Part shown: piece after piece, positions 27,861-36,667 of the stretch
How the letters are laid out: each line of letters begins with the position of its first letter
Position numbering within the stretch: position 1 is the first letter of the stretch
Assembly: GCA_017307865.1 (NCBI GenBank)
Contig: JAFKGE010000048.1
Span: 1-39,201, forward strand
From: Burkholderiales bacterium
GTDB taxonomy: Bacteria; Pseudomonadota; Gammaproteobacteria; Burkholderiales; Burkholderiaceae_C
Length of the DNA stretch: 39,201 nt
Direction: 5' to 3'
Translations under genes and position numbers: made by a program
Notes under the pieces: generated by a model
Told to the model about the DNA's origin: nothing
What the model saw: the letters and a program-made list of their open reading frames with translations, nothing else
The model's database searches: none

Positions 27861-29099
27861 ATGAACTCACTGGATGGCATTCGCGTTCTGGACCTGTCGC
27901 GCATCCTGGCCGGCCCCTGGTGCACCCAGACCCTGGCCGACCTGGGCGCCGACGTGATCAAGATCGAGCGGCCGGGCAGCGGCGACGACACGCGCGGCTG
28001 GGGCCCGCCCTTTCTGGTCGGCGACGACGGCCGCGAGACGCCCGACGCCGCCTATTACCTCAGCGCCAACCGCAACAAGCGCTCGCTGGCCTGCGACATC
28101 GCGCGGCCCGAGGGCCAGCAGCTGGTTCGCGCGCTGGTGGCGCACTGCGACGTGTTCATCGAGAACTTCAAGGTCGGCGACATGGCGCGCTACGGGCTGG
28201 ACTACGCCAGCCTGGCGGCCCTCAACCCGCGCCTGGTGTATTGCAGCCTGACCGGCTTCGGCCAGACCGGGCCCTACGCCGCGCGCGCCGGCTACGACTA
28301 CGCCGTGCAGGGCATGGGCGGGCTGATGAGCGTGACCGGCGAGCGCGACGACCGCGGCGGCGGCCCGCAGAAGGTGGGCGTGGCGGTGGCCGACCTGTTC
28401 ACCGGCATGTACAGCACGGTCGGCATTCTGGCCGCGCTGCGCCACGCCGAGCGCACGGGCGAAGGCCAGTACCTGGACATGGCCCTGCTCGACACCCAGG
28501 CCGCCATGCTGGCCAACCTGGGCGCCAACTACCTGGTCAGCGGCAAGGTGCCCGGCCGCGCCGGCAACGCGCACCAGAACATCGTGCCCTACCAGGTGTT
28601 CGAGGTGGCGCCCAAGCCCGACGGCAGCCAAGACTTCATCATCCTGGCGGTGGGCAACGACGGCCAGTACGCCAAGTTCTGCCAGGTGGCCGGCCACCCC
28701 GAACTGGCACAGGACGCGCGCTTCGTCAAGAACCGCGACCGCGTGACGCACCGCGCCATCCTGGTGCCGCTGCTGGAGGCGGTGATGAAAACCCGCGCCA
28801 AGGCCGACTGGCTGGCCGCGCTGGAGGCCGCGCAGGTGCCCTGCGGCGCCATCAACAACCTGGCCGAGGTGTTCGCCGACCCGCAGGTGCGCGAGCGCGC
28901 CATGGTCGACAGCTGGCAGCACCCGGCCAAACGCGAGCTGCGCCTGGTGGCCAGCCCGCTCAAGCTCAGCCGCACGCCCGTGCGCCACGAGCGGCCGCCG
29001 CCGCTGCTGGGCCAGCACACCGACGAGCTGCTGCGCGAATTGCTGGGCTGGGACGCCGAGCGCGCCGCCGCGCTGCGCGCGCAGGGCGTGATTGGATGA
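27861..29099 (+). CDS. CaiB/BaiF-family CoA-transferase
   Basis: A 412-residue class III CoA-transferase. It has the family start LDGIRVLDLSRILAGPWCTQ, then LADLGADVIKIERPGSGDDT, YYLSANRNKRSLACDI and the glycine-rich SLTGFGQTGPYAARAGYDY. Asp211 in YLDMALLDTQAAML corresponds by position to the catalytic Asp of formyl-CoA transferase. It probably moves CoA between organic acids; the close resemblance to enzymes annotated for glutarate or other dicarboxylate activation is from memory. It starts at ATG 27861, six bases after CATAAT. The hydrolase gene follows after an 83-base gap with repeat copy B. Confidence 0.93.
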   Translation: MNSLDGIRVLDLSRILAGPWCTQTLADLGADVIKIERPGSGDDTRGWGPPFLVGDDGRETPDAAYYLSANRNKRSLACDIARPEGQQLVRALVAHCDVFIENFKVGDMARYGLDYASLAALNPRLVYCSLTGFGQTGPYAARAGYDYAVQGMGGLMSVTGERDDRGGGPQKVGVAVADLFTGMYSTVGILAALRHAERTGEGQYLDMALLDTQAAMLANLGANYLVSGKVPGRAGNAHQNIVPYQVFEVAPKPDGSQDFIILAVGNDGQYAKFCQVAGHPELAQDARFVKNRDRVTHRAILVPLLEAVMKTRAKADWLAALEAAQVPCGAINNLAEVFADPQVRERAMVDSWQHPAKRELRLVASPLKLSRTPVRHERPPPLLGQHTDELLRELLGWDAERAAALRAQGVIG

Positions 29100-29100
29100 A

Positions 29101-29160
29101 TGCTATTTGTTTGATAGCTGTTTGCGCTTTCTACATGCCGGTCAGCGCCCGATTCGCCCC
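29101..29160 (+). repeat. Dispersed repeat, copy B
   Basis: It contains TTTGATAGCTGTTTGCGCTT exactly as in the consensus head, then a diverged middle (GCCGGTCAGCGCCCGATTCG) that loses the GGCTTGAA block. It begins one base after the CoA-transferase stop and ends 22 bases before the hydrolase start. Confidence 0.8.
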
Positions 29161-29182
29161 ATAAACCCGAGGACTTCAAGCC

Positions 29183-29914
29183 ATGGCCAACTACCTGCTC
29201 GTGCACGGCGCCTGGGGCGGCGCGTGGTACTGGCGGCCGGTGCAGCACGCGCTGATCCGCGCCGGCCACCACGCGCACGCCGTCACCCTCACCGGCCTGG
29301 GCGAGCGCGCGCACCTGCTGTCACCCGCCATCACGCTGGAGACGCACATCGCCGACGTGCGCGCCGCGCTGGCGGCCGAGGAGCTGAGCGACTGCATCCT
29401 GGTCGTGCACTCCTACGCCGGCATGCTGGGCACGGCCGTGGCCGACCGCGAGCCGGCGGGCGCGCTGAGGCACCTGGTCTACGTCGACGCCGTGGTGCCC
29501 AAGCCCGGCGAGAGCTGGAGCAGCACGCACGGCCGCGCCACGCGCCAGGCGCGCCTGGCCGCGGCGGCCGCCACGCCCGACTTCGCCTTTCCGCCGCCCG
29601 ACCCGGCGGTGTTCGGCCTGCAGGACGCGGACTACGAATGGGTCAAGCGCCGCCAGACGCCGCACCCCGGCCACACCTACGAGGCGGCGCTCGACTTCGA
29701 CCCCGCGCGCGTGGCCCGCGTGCCGCGCACCTTCATCAACTGCACCCAGCCCGCGCTGGCCACCATCGACGCCATCCGCCCGCGTGTGCGCGACCCGAAG
29801 TTCTGGGACGGCGCCTGGCTGCCGGGCAGCCGCATCGTCGAGCTGGCCACCGGGCACGACCCCATGCTGAGCGAGCGCGCGGCCATGACGCGCCTGCTGC
29901 TGGAGCTGGCCTGA
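29183..29914 (+). CDS. Alpha/beta-hydrolase (hydroxynitrile lyase / plant-esterase-like)
   Basis: A 243-residue cytosolic hydrolase. The N-terminus MANYLLVHGAWGGAWYWRPV contains the oxyanion loop HGAWGG. The nucleophile elbow is VVHSYAG with Ser77, an HSYAG variant without the first Gly, and His225 in ATGHDPML is the catalytic base. TLTGLGERAHLLSPAITLETHI is characteristic of the small EstC / salicylate esterase / hydroxynitrile lyase type. The substrate is unknown. It starts at ATG 29183 behind CGAGGACTTCAAGCC. Confidence 0.9.
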   Translation: MANYLLVHGAWGGAWYWRPVQHALIRAGHHAHAVTLTGLGERAHLLSPAITLETHIADVRAALAAEELSDCILVVHSYAGMLGTAVADREPAGALRHLVYVDAVVPKPGESWSSTHGRATRQARLAAAAATPDFAFPPPDPAVFGLQDADYEWVKRRQTPHPGHTYEAALDFDPARVARVPRTFINCTQPALATIDAIRPRVRDPKFWDGAWLPGSRIVELATGHDPMLSERAAMTRLLLELA

Positions 29915-29967
29915 ACTTTTGCCGGCGGGCGGTTTCCAACCGGGCTGCACAAACCGGCCGGCCGTCC

Positions 29968-29973
29968 TAAAAT
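29968..29973 (+). promoter_or_regulatory. -10-like TAAAAT at the start of the TlpA-like gene
   Basis: TAAAAT overlaps the ATG at 29972. If it is the -10 box, transcription begins near 29980, at the in-frame GTG 29981. The ATG would then be untranscribed and the true start would be the GTG, on a leaderless mRNA. Confidence 0.4.
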
Positions 29974-30478
29974 GCACCTCGTGAACCTCGCATCCTCCAC
30001 CCGCCGTGTCGCCCTGGCCACCCTGGTCGGCGCCAGCGCGCTGCTGGCCGGCTGCGGCAACGACGCCGCACCGCTGTCCACCTTCGTGCTGCTGGACGGC
30101 TCCAGCCAGACCACGCAGGACATGAAGGGCAAGGTCACCCTGGTCAACTTCTGGGCCACCAGCTGCACCACCTGCGTGGGCGAGATGCCGCAGGTGATCG
30201 ACACCTACGACAAGTACAAGGACCAGGGTTTCGACACCATCGCCGTGGCCATGTCCTACGACCCGCCCGCCTACGTCGTCAACTTCGCGCAAACGCGCAA
30301 GCTGCCCTTCAAGGTGGCCATCGACAACACCGGCGCCGTGGCCAAGGCCTGGGGCGAGGTGCAGCTCACGCCCACCACCTACATCGTCGACAAGCAGGGC
30401 CAGATCGTCAAGAAATACGTCGGCGCGCCCAATTTCGACGAGCTGCACCGGCTGATCGAAAAGCTGCTGGCCGCCTGA
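29972..30478 (+). CDS. TlpA-like thiol-disulfide oxidoreductase lipoprotein
   Basis: A 168-residue envelope thioredoxin. The lipoprotein signal ends in LLAGC (Cys 28). The active-site C65-T-T-C68 lies in LVNFWATSCTTCVGEMP, followed by the thioredoxin fold with a cis-Pro (LTPTTYIVDKQGQIV). The TlpA/ResA class usually keeps cytochrome c apoproteins reduced for haem attachment, which fits the cytochromes nearby, but no direct link is shown. ATG 29972 is the first start; the GTG at 29981 may be the real one. A strong terminator follows. Confidence 0.93.
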   Translation: MHLVNLASSTRRVALATLVGASALLAGCGNDAAPLSTFVLLDGSSQTTQDMKGKVTLVNFWATSCTTCVGEMPQVIDTYDKYKDQGFDTIAVAMSYDPPAYVVNFAQTRKLPFKVAIDNTGAVAKAWGEVQLTPTTYIVDKQGQIVKKYVGAPNFDELHRLIEKLLAA

Positions 30479-30497
30479 GGGCAACCGACCGACGCAA

Positions 30498-30523
30498 AAA
30501 GGGCGCTCCGCGGAGCGCCCTTT
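30498..30523. terminator. Bidirectional rho-independent terminator
   Basis: A perfect 26-base palindrome with a GGGCGCTCCG stem is flanked by AAA and TTT. It serves the TlpA-like gene on the plus strand and cytochrome c' on the minus strand, which ends 19 bases further on. Confidence 0.93.
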
Positions 30524-30541
30524 GTCATGCCCGGCCGCGGC

Positions 30542-31000
30542 TCACCGGCGGCGGAAGTCGTCGTGGCAGGCCTTGCAGCTTTGCGCGGTGGGGCCGAAGG
30601 CGGCCTTGAGCTGGTCGAGGTTGCCGCTGCGGGCGGCGGGCAGCAGGCGCTCGGCCACGGCGGTCTGCATCTTGTCGGCGCGGTCCTTGAACTTGGCCTG
30701 CTCCTGCCAGATCTCGGGGCGCGCGGCGCTCTCGCGGCCCTTGTCGGTGCCGGGGGCGAAGCCCGCCCAGGGCAGGTGCGACACCAGGGCCACCACCTCG
30801 GCGTCGCGCGCCGCCTGCGCCGCGTCGTAGGGCAGCTTGCCGTTGGCCATGGCCCCCAGGCGGGCAAAGTGCGTGCCCATCACGGTGAGCGCGCTCTGGC
30901 GGTACTTGATGGCGTCCTCGGACTTGGCGAATTCGGCCGAGGCCGAGAGCGAGACGAACGAGGCCGCGAGGGCCAGCGAGACGATCACGGGGGTTTTCAT
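30542..31000 (-). CDS. Cytochrome c' (c-prime)
   Basis: A 152-residue periplasmic four-helix-bundle cytochrome. A Sec signal ends near SLSASA, and the mature chain begins EFAKSEDAIKYRQSALTVMG. The haem motif is at the very end, C142-K-A-C145-H146-DDFRRR, as in all cytochromes c'. This type binds NO or CO at five-coordinate haem and may protect against nitrosative stress. The start is ATG 31000. It diverges from a cytochrome b561 gene 119 bases away, and such pairs are common in betaproteobacteria. Confidence 0.95.
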   Translation of the reverse strand: MKTPVIVSLALAASFVSLSASAEFAKSEDAIKYRQSALTVMGTHFARLGAMANGKLPYDAAQAARDAEVVALVSHLPWAGFAPGTDKGRESAARPEIWQEQAKFKDRADKMQTAVAERLLPAARSGNLDQLKAAFGPTAQSCKACHDDFRRR

Positions 31001-31119
31001 GCGGACAAGACTCCTGTGGATGAAAGAAGGGGCGGACTCGCTTAGACTGCCGGTTCACGGAAAGTGCCGCAGCATCGCGGGTTTGCGGCGATTTTTTGAC
31101 CCTCCCCTCACGTGAAGTC

Positions 31120-31794
31120 ATGCCAAGTGTTCGCATCTGGGATTTGCCCACCCGCCTGTTTCATTGGGTGCTGGCGCTGGCCGTGGTCCTGCTGGTGATC
31201 AGCGCCAAGGTGGGCGGCGACGCCATGCACCTGCACATGCGCCTGGGCTACCTCGTGTTCGCGCTGCTGCTGTTTCGCTTGGTGTGGGGCGTGCTGGGCG
31301 GGCACTGGTCGCGTTTTGCCCGCTTCGTGCCGACGCCGGCGCGGCTGCGCGCCTATCTGCGCGGCAGCCCCGAGGCCTCGCTGCACGCCGGCCACAACCC
31401 GCTGGGCGCGCTGTCGGTGCTGGCCATGCTGGCGGTGCTGTCGCTGCAGGTGGCCAGCGGGCTGTTCGCCGACGACGAGATCGCCTATTCGGGCCCCCTG
31501 ACCGCGCGCGCCTCGCATGCGTTCGTCAAGCTGGCCACGCGCTGGCACACCGGCCCCGGCCAGGCGCTGGTGCTGGCCCTGGTTGCCCTGCACGTGGCGG
31601 CCATCGCGTGGTACTGGCGGCGTGGCCAGAACCTGGTGCGCCCCATGCTGAGCGGCGACAAGAGCCTGACGCAGGCCGTGCCGGCGTCGCGCGACGGCGC
31701 CGGCACGCGCGCGGTGGCCGTGCTCGTTCTGGCGGCCGCGGCCGCGGTGGTGTACGCCGTGGTGCAGTGGGGCGCGCGCGCATCGCTGGGCTAA
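31120..31794 (+). CDS. Cytochrome b561-family protein
   Basis: A 224-residue di-haem b membrane protein. The N-terminus IWDLPTRLFHWVLALAVVLL contains the first haem-ligand His, and later helices carry HMRLGYLVFALLLFRLVWG, SHAFVKLATRWHTGPGQALV and ALHVAAIAWYWRRGQNLVRP. It transfers electrons between the quinol pool and a periplasmic cytochrome; the neighbouring cytochrome c' is the natural partner. The start is ATG 31120 (MPSVRIWDLP); a TTG 24 bases upstream is less likely. A TAAACT at the end of the gene may serve the next gene. Confidence 0.94.
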   Translation: MPSVRIWDLPTRLFHWVLALAVVLLVISAKVGGDAMHLHMRLGYLVFALLLFRLVWGVLGGHWSRFARFVPTPARLRAYLRGSPEASLHAGHNPLGALSVLAMLAVLSLQVASGLFADDEIAYSGPLTARASHAFVKLATRWHTGPGQALVLALVALHVAAIAWYWRRGQNLVRPMLSGDKSLTQAVPASRDGAGTRAVAVLVLAAAAAVVYAVVQWGARASLG

Positions 31795-31829
31795 ACTGCC
31801 AGCGCCTTCCTGCTGCCCGCGCCCTGCCG

Positions 31830-32342
31830 ATGTCTCCCGCCACCGAATCCCGTCCCGCCGTCGAGTTGGTCGTCGCCCAGACGCCCGAGCAGATCGAGGG
31901 CGCGCGCGCCCTGTTTCAGGAATACGCCGATCAACTGGGCGTGGACCTGTGCTTTCAGGGCTTTGCCGACGAACTGGCCAGCCTGCCGGGCGAGTACGCG
32001 GCGCCGCGCGGCGCGCTGCTGCTGGCGCTGGTCGACGGCGCGCTGGCCGGCTGCTGCGCGCTGCGCCCGCAGGACGACGCCGACTACGCCGGCGCGGCCG
32101 AGATGAAGCGGCTGTACGTGCGCAAGGCCTTTCGCGGCTTCGGCCTGGGGCGCCAGCTCAGCGAGGCCATCCTGGAGGCCGCGCTGCAACGGGGCTACGC
32201 CTGCGTGCTGCTGGACACGCTGGACGAGATGGAGTCGGCGCGCGCGCTGTACGCCGACCTGGGCTTCGAGGAAATCCCGCCCTACTACCACAACCCGCTG
32301 CCGGGGGCGCACTACCTGAAGGTGGATCTGGACGCCTTGTGA
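31830..32342 (+). CDS. GNAT-family N-acetyltransferase
   Basis: A 170-residue acetyl-CoA-dependent acyltransferase. The acetyl-CoA-binding loop is in RLYVRKAFRGFGLGRQLSEA (R-G-F-G-L-G), preceded by the strand GALAGCCALRPQDDADYAGAAEM and followed by GYACVLLDTLDEMESARALY and the C-terminal LGFEEIPPYYHNPLPG. The last part resembles GNATs that acetylate small amines or amino acids. The start is ATG 31830, 35 bases after cytochrome b561. The substrate is unknown. Confidence 0.92.
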   Translation: MSPATESRPAVELVVAQTPEQIEGARALFQEYADQLGVDLCFQGFADELASLPGEYAAPRGALLLALVDGALAGCCALRPQDDADYAGAAEMKRLYVRKAFRGFGLGRQLSEAILEAALQRGYACVLLDTLDEMESARALYADLGFEEIPPYYHNPLPGAHYLKVDLDAL

Positions 32343-32351
32343 GCGCCCAGC

Positions 32352-32417
32352 GGTTTCAAGCCATTTCAGTCTGCAGCGCCCGCCGGACAAGCGCAAACAG
32401 CTATGATTTTGATATCA
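32352..32417 (-). repeat. Dispersed repeat, copy C
   Basis: On the minus strand this reads ATCATAGCTGTTTGCGCTTG, then CGGCGGGCGCTGCAGACTG and AAATGGCTTGAAACC. It is one of the two best copies. It lies between the convergent GNAT and peroxiredoxin genes; its end nearly touches the peroxiredoxin stop at 32419. Confidence 0.85.
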
Positions 32418-32418
32418 A

Positions 32419-32925
32419 TCAGCCCTTGACCTGCGCCAGCATAGTGGCACCGTCGCTGACCTCGAACTTGCCCGGGCCCTCGACGTTGAGGGTGACGACC
32501 TTGCCGTCCTTGACTAGCATCGAGTAGCGGTTGCTGCGCAGGCCCAGGCCCTTGCCGGTCAGGTCCAGCGTCAGGCCCGCGGCCTTGGCGAAGGCCGCGT
32601 CGCCGTCGGCCAGCATGCGGATCTTGCCGGCGGTCTTCTCGTCGCGCGCCCAGGCGCCCATGACGAAGGCGTCGTTGACCGCCAGGCACCAGATTTCGTC
32701 CACGCCGGCGGCCTTCAGCGCGTCGGCGGTCTTCAGGTAGCTGGGCACGTGCTGGGCCGAGCAGGTGGGCGTGAAGGCGCCCGGCACGGCAAACAGCGCG
32801 ATGGTCTTGCCGGCGGTGGCCTGCGTCACGTCCACCGGGTTGGGGCCGATGCTGCAGCCGTTGCCCTCGACCTCGACGTATTCGGCCAACTTGACCGCCG
32901 GCAACTTGTCTCCAAGCTTGATCAT
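32419..32925 (-). CDS. Peroxiredoxin (Prx5 type)
   Basis: A 168-residue thiol peroxidase. The peroxidatic Cys55 lies in AVPGAFTPTCSAQHVPSYL, the Prx5/AhpE-like signature, and the resolving candidate is Cys80 in DEIWCLAVND, with MGAWARD after it. It reduces peroxides, probably with glutathione or glutaredoxin, as known for such Prx5 proteins. The start is ATG 32925 with AAGGAG seven bases before it. It lies downstream of the ribosomal cluster but behind its own terminator region. Confidence 0.94.
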   Translation of the reverse strand: MIKLGDKLPAVKLAEYVEVEGNGCSIGPNPVDVTQATAGKTIALFAVPGAFTPTCSAQHVPSYLKTADALKAAGVDEIWCLAVNDAFVMGAWARDEKTAGKIRMLADGDAAFAKAAGLTLDLTGKGLGLRSNRYSMLVKDGKVVTLNVEGPGKFEVSDGATMLAQVKG

Positions 32926-32969
32926 GAATGCTCCTTGAGAGTGAAACGACGCCGCCGTCACGGCGCCAA

Positions 32970-32998
32970 CAAAAACGGCCCACATTGTGGGCCGTTTT
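32970..32998 (-). terminator. Terminator of the S10 ribosomal protein operon
   Basis: AAAACGGCCCACA (32972-32984) pairs with TGTGGGCCGTTTT (32986-32998), a 12-13 base-pair stem with a tiny loop. T-runs flank it on the minus strand. It lies about 40 bases after the rpsQ stop. Confidence 0.92.
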
Positions 32999-33037
32999 GG
33001 CGATCCGCGCCGAAGCGGCGCGAAAGCGGGGGGGCGG

Positions 33038-33307
33038 TCAGACCTGCGCGGCCTTCTGCACCAGGCGCGTGGCCACCCAGTTCTTGGTCTTGGACAGCGG
33101 GCGGCTTTCGGTGATCTCGATGGTGTCGCCCAGCTTGAACTCGCCCTTTTCGTCGTGGGCGTGGTACTTGCTGGAGCGCATCACGATCTTGTCGTAGATC
33201 GGGTGCTTGACGCGACGCTCGATCAGCACCGTCACGGTCTTGGCGCGCTTGTCGCTCACCACCTTGCCGATCAGGGTGCGCTTGAGGGATGGTTTGGCTT
33301 CCGTCAT
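33038..33307 (-). CDS. rpsQ: 30S ribosomal protein S17
   Basis: Primary 16S rRNA-binding protein; 89 residues. [40 protein letters not shown] and [18 protein letters not shown] are the family landmarks. The start is ATG 33307 ([10 protein letters not shown]), 11 bases after rpmC, with GGACCC upstream. It is the last gene of the cluster, before the terminator. Confidence 0.98.
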   Translation of the reverse strand: MTEAKPSLKRTLIGKVVSDKRAKTVTVLIERRVKHPIYDKIVMRSSKYHAHDEKGEFKLGDTIEITESRPLSKTKNWVATRLVQKAAQV

Positions 33308-33318
33308 GGTCGGGTCCT

Positions 33319-33516
33319 TCACTTGGCCGCAGCCTGCTTTTCGGCCAGCACGGTCTTGGCGCGCGCGATGGAGCGGCGCGTCTGGGCCAGCTGGGCCGTG
33401 TTGTTGAGCTGCTGCGTGGCCTTCTGCATGCGCAGGTTGAAGTGAGCCTTTTGCAGCTCCTTGACCTCGGCTTGCAGGCCGGCGACGTCCTTTTGGCGCA
33501 ATTCAGCGGTTTTCAT
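33319..33516 (-). CDS. rpmC: 50S ribosomal protein L29
   Basis: A 65-residue 23S-binding protein near the exit tunnel. It shows [20 protein letters not shown] and [14 protein letters not shown], the usual two-helix hairpin. ATG 33516 is chosen over ATG 33522 because GAAGGAA is then seven to eight bases away. It lies between rplP and rpsQ, as usual. Confidence 0.97.
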   Translation of the reverse strand: MKTAELRQKDVAGLQAEVKELQKAHFNLRMQKATQQLNNTAQLAQTRRSIARAKTVLAEKQAAAK

Positions 33517-33532
33517 CGTCATGTTCCTTCGC

Positions 33533-33949
33533 TTACTGGCCGATCATGCGGGTGACGAAGGTCGTGCGCAGCGGCAGCTTGGCAGCGGCCAGCGCAAACG
33601 CTTCGCGCGCCAGATCCTCGGGCACGCCGACGATCTCGTACAGCACCTTGCCGGGCTGGATTTCGGCCACGTAGTACTCGGGGTTGCCCTTGCCGTTGCC
33701 CATGCGGACCTCGGCCGGCTTGGTGGAAATGGGCTTGTCCGGGAACACGCGGATCCAGATGCGGCCGCCGCGCTTGACGTGGCGCGAGATGGCGCGCCGG
33801 GCGGACTCGATCTGGCGCGCCGTCAGGCGGCCGCGGTCGGTGGACTTGAGGCCGAAGTCGCCAAAGGCCACCGAGTTGCCGCGCGTGGCGATCCCGGTGT
33901 TGCGGCCCTTGTGCTCCTTGCGGTACTTTCTGCGAGCAGGTTGCAGCAT
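33533..33949 (-). CDS. rplP: 50S ribosomal protein L16
   Basis: A 138-residue protein next to the A-site. It starts [17 protein letters not shown] and contains the conserved [20 protein letters not shown] and [20 protein letters not shown] stretches. Length and order in the cluster are normal. It starts three bases after the rpsC stop. Confidence 0.98.
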   Translation of the reverse strand: MLQPARRKYRKEHKGRNTGIATRGNSVAFGDFGLKSTDRGRLTARQIESARRAISRHVKRGGRIWIRVFPDKPISTKPAEVRMGNGKGNPEYYVAEIQPGKVLYEIVGVPEDLAREAFALAAAKLPLRTTFVTRMIGQ

Positions 33950-33952
33950 CGT

Positions 33953-34849
33953 TTACTCTCCTTGGGCGCCGTCTGCCGATGCAGCAGGCGCGGCGGCTTT
34001 GCGGACGCGCTTAACGGCGGGTTGTGCGTCGGCGCCTTGGCCTTCCGCGGGTTTGTCGCTGCCATCGGCGGGCGCACCGGAGCCACCACGGGCATCGCGG
34101 CGCGGGCCACCGCGGCGATCGCCGCCGGGGCCACCGCGGCCGTCACGGCGCGGGCCACGCGGACCGCGGCGCTCCTCGCCCTCGGGGCGCGGCGTGCTGT
34201 CCAGCGAGGGCGCGTCGGTACGGCCCAGGTTGTCGCCCTTGTAGACCCACACCTTGACGCCGATGACGCCGTAGGTGGTCTTGGCTTCGGAGAAGCCGTA
34301 GTCGATCTCGGCGCGCAGCGTGTGCAGCGGCACGCGACCTTCGCGGTACCACTCGGTGCGCGCGATCTCGATGCCGTTCAGGCGGCCGGCCGACATGATC
34401 TTGATGCCCTGCGCGCCCAGGCGCATGGCGTTCTGCATGGCGCGCTTCATCGCGCGGCGGAACATGATGCGCTTTTCGAGCTGCTGGGTGATCGAGTCGG
34501 CGATCAGCTGGGCGTCGACCTCGGGCTTGCGGATTTCCTCGATGTTGACGGCCACCGGCACGCCGAGCTGGCCCGCCAGTTCCTTCTTGAGCTTCTCGAT
34601 GTCCTCGCCCTTCTTGCCGATCACCACGCCCGGGCGCGCCGAGTAGATGGTGATGCGGGCGTTCTTGGCGGGGCGCTCGATCAGCACGCGCGAGACCGCG
34701 GCGTTCTTGAGCTTGGCCTTGAGCAGCTCGCGCACCTTGATGTCTTCGGCCAGCATGCCGGCGAAGTCACGGTTGCTGGCGTACCAGCGGCTGGCCCAGT
34801 TGCGGCTGACGGCGAGGCGAAAGCCGGTCGGATGGATTTTCTGTCCCAT
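33953..34849 (-). CDS. rpsC: 30S ribosomal protein S3 with a long basic tail
   Basis: Head-domain S3. The first 210 residues are standard ([38 protein letters not shown] for the KH domain, [13 protein letters not shown]). They are followed by an extra tail of about 70-80 residues rich in Gly, Arg, Asp and Pro, ending with a basic Ala/Lys stretch; total 298 residues, against about 233 in E. coli. Tails of this kind are common in Comamonadaceae as far as I recall. Otherwise regular. Confidence 0.98.
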   Translation of the reverse strand: MGQKIHPTGFRLAVSRNWASRWYASNRDFAGMLAEDIKVRELLKAKLKNAAVSRVLIERPAKNARITIYSARPGVVIGKKGEDIEKLKKELAGQLGVPVAVNIEEIRKPEVDAQLIADSITQQLEKRIMFRRAMKRAMQNAMRLGAQGIKIMSAGRLNGIEIARTEWYREGRVPLHTLRAEIDYGFSEAKTTYGVIGVKVWVYKGDNLGRTDAPSLDSTPRPEGEERRGPRGPRRDGRGGPGGDRRGGPRRDARGGSGAPADGSDKPAEGQGADAQPAVKRVRKAAAPAASADGAQGE

Positions 34850-34868
34850 AGTCTTTCCTGGCCTTCTC

Positions 34869-35204
34869 TTAGTTGCCCACCGTCACGTACACGTGGCACG
34901 TGGGCTTGACCAGTCGCGCGCCGCGGCCCTTGGCGCGAGCGGCCGAGCGCTTGAGCGAGGCGCCCTGCTCGACGTAGATGGTCTTGACACGCAACTCGTC
35001 GATGTCGGCGCCGTCGTTGTGCTCGGCGTTGGCGATCGCCGACTCGAGCACCTTGCGCACGATGGGCGCGGCCTTCTTCTGCGTGAAGTTGAGGATGTTC
35101 AGCGCCTGATCGACTTTCTTGCCGCGAATCAGGTCGGCCACCAGACGGCCCTTGTCGACCGACAGGCGCACGCCCCGCAGCACTGCTTTGGTTTCGGTTG
35201 CCAT
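34869..35204 (-). CDS. rplV: 50S ribosomal protein L22
   Basis: A 111-residue protein lining the exit tunnel. It has [20 protein letters not shown] and [20 protein letters not shown], then the tunnel loop [19 protein letters not shown] at the end. It lies 12 bases after rpsS and 19 before rpsC. Confidence 0.98.
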   Translation of the reverse strand: MATETKAVLRGVRLSVDKGRLVADLIRGKKVDQALNILNFTQKKAAPIVRKVLESAIANAEHNDGADIDELRVKTIYVEQGASLKRSAARAKGRGARLVKPTCHVYVTVGN

Positions 35205-35215
35205 GGTGCTTGTCC

Positions 35216-35491
35216 TTACTTCTTGGCTTTCTTGTCCGCCGCGTGACCCTTGAAGGTGCGCGTCAGGGCAAATTCGCCGAGTTTGTGGCCCACCATCTGG
35301 TCGGTCACGTACACCGGCACGTGCTGCTTGCCGTTGTGCACGGCGATGGTCAGGCCGATGAAGTCCGGCAGCACCATCGAGCGGCGCGACCAGGTCTTGA
35401 TGGGTTTCTTGTCCTTGCTGGCGACGGCCTTGTCGACCTTGGCGAGCAAGTGGTGGTCAACAAACGGACCCTTTTTGAGCGAACGAGTCAT
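35216..35491 (-). CDS. rpsS: 30S ribosomal protein S19
   Basis: A 91-residue head protein. It begins [20 protein letters not shown] and contains [20 protein letters not shown] and the [20 protein letters not shown] tail. Regular length and position between rplB and rplV. Confidence 0.98.
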   Translation of the reverse strand: MTRSLKKGPFVDHHLLAKVDKAVASKDKKPIKTWSRRSMVLPDFIGLTIAVHNGKQHVPVYVTDQMVGHKLGEFALTRTFKGHAADKKAKK

Positions 35492-35503
35492 GTGCGAGGT
35501 CCC

Positions 35504-36328
35504 TTATTTCTTGCGACGCGACACGATCATGTTCTGCGTGCGGCGGTTGCTGCGGGTGCGATAGCCCTTGGTCAGGTTGCCCCACGGGTCGACCGCGGCG
35601 CGACCTTCACCGGTGCGGCCTTCGCCACCGCCGTGCGGGTGGTCGATCGGGTTCATGGCCACGCCACGCACCGTCGGGCGAATGCCCATCCAGCGCTTGA
35701 CGCCGGCCTTGCCCAACTGGCGCAGGCTGTGCTCTTCGTTGGCGACCTCGCCGATCGTGGCACGGCACTCGATGTGGATCTTGCGCACTTCGCCCGAGCG
35801 CATGCGCACCTGGGCGTAGGTGCCTTCGCGCGCCAGCAGGGTGGCGGACGTGCCGGCCGAGCGGGCGATCTGGGCACCGGCACCGGGCTTGAGCTCGATG
35901 CAGTGGATGGTCGAGCCGACCGGGATGTTGCGGATCGGCAGCGTGTTGCCGACGCGGATCGGCGCCTCGGCGCCGCTCACCAGCTGGCTGCCCACCTCGA
36001 CGCCGCGCGGTGCGATGATATAGCGGCGCTCGCCGTCGGCGTAGCACAGCAGGGCGATGTGCGCCGAGCGGTTGGGGTCGTACTCGATGCGCTCGACCTT
36101 GGCCGGGATGGCGTCCTTGTCGCGGCGGAAATCGACCACGCGATAGTGGTGCTTGTGGCCACCGCCCTTGTGGCGCGTGGTGATGTGGCCGTTGTTGTTG
36201 CGGCCCGACTGCTGGAACTGTGGTTCGAGCAGGGGCGCGAAACCGGCACCCTTGTGCAGGTGATCGCGGGTGATCTTGACCATGCCGCGGCGGCCCGCGG
36301 AAGTCGGTTTGATCTTGATGACAGCCAT
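35504..36328 (-). CDS. rplB: 50S ribosomal protein L2
   Basis: A 274-residue core 23S-binding protein. [20 protein letters not shown] opens it, the [20 protein letters not shown] stretch is typical, and the peptidyl-transferase-associated HPHGGGEGR motif is intact near the C-terminus. It begins three bases after the rplW stop. Confidence 0.98.
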   Translation of the reverse strand: MAVIKIKPTSAGRRGMVKITRDHLHKGAGFAPLLEPQFQQSGRNNNGHITTRHKGGGHKHHYRVVDFRRDKDAIPAKVERIEYDPNRSAHIALLCYADGERRYIIAPRGVEVGSQLVSGAEAPIRVGNTLPIRNIPVGSTIHCIELKPGAGAQIARSAGTSATLLAREGTYAQVRMRSGEVRKIHIECRATIGEVANEEHSLRQLGKAGVKRWMGIRPTVRGVAMNPIDHPHGGGEGRTGEGRAAVDPWGNLTKGYRTRSNRRTQNMIVSRRKK

Positions 36329-36331
36329 GGT

Positions 36332-36667
36332 TTACGCAGCCTCCCCGGACAGGTTCAGCTCTTGACCTTCCTTGAGCAGGACGTAGGCCTTGCGCACGTG
36401 GTCACGACGGCCCACGGTGCGGCCAAAGCGCTTGGTCTTGCCCTTGACGTTGGTGACCGACACGGTCTTGACCTGCACCTTGAACAGCAGCTCCACGGCG
36501 GCCTTGATCTCGGGCTTGGTCGCATCGCGCAGCACCTTGAAGGTGACGGCGTTGGATTTCTCGGCCACCAGGGTGGCCTTCTCGGAGACGATGGGCGCCA
36601 CCAGCACCTGCATCAGGCGGCCTTCGTCGAATTGGCGTTCAGCCGGAGTCGGGTTGATGCGGCTCAT
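36332..36667 (-). CDS. rplW: 50S ribosomal protein L23
   Basis: An exit-site protein; 111 residues. It carries [20 protein letters not shown] and the [20 protein letters not shown] basic loop. The N-terminal [16 protein letters not shown] part is longer than in E. coli. The start ATG overlaps the rplD stop by four bases (36667-36664), so the two are translationally coupled. Confidence 0.97.
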   Translation of the reverse strand: MSRINPTPAERQFDEGRLMQVLVAPIVSEKATLVAEKSNAVTFKVLRDATKPEIKAAVELLFKVQVKTVSVTNVKGKTKRFGRTVGRRDHVRKAYVLLKEGQELNLSGEAA

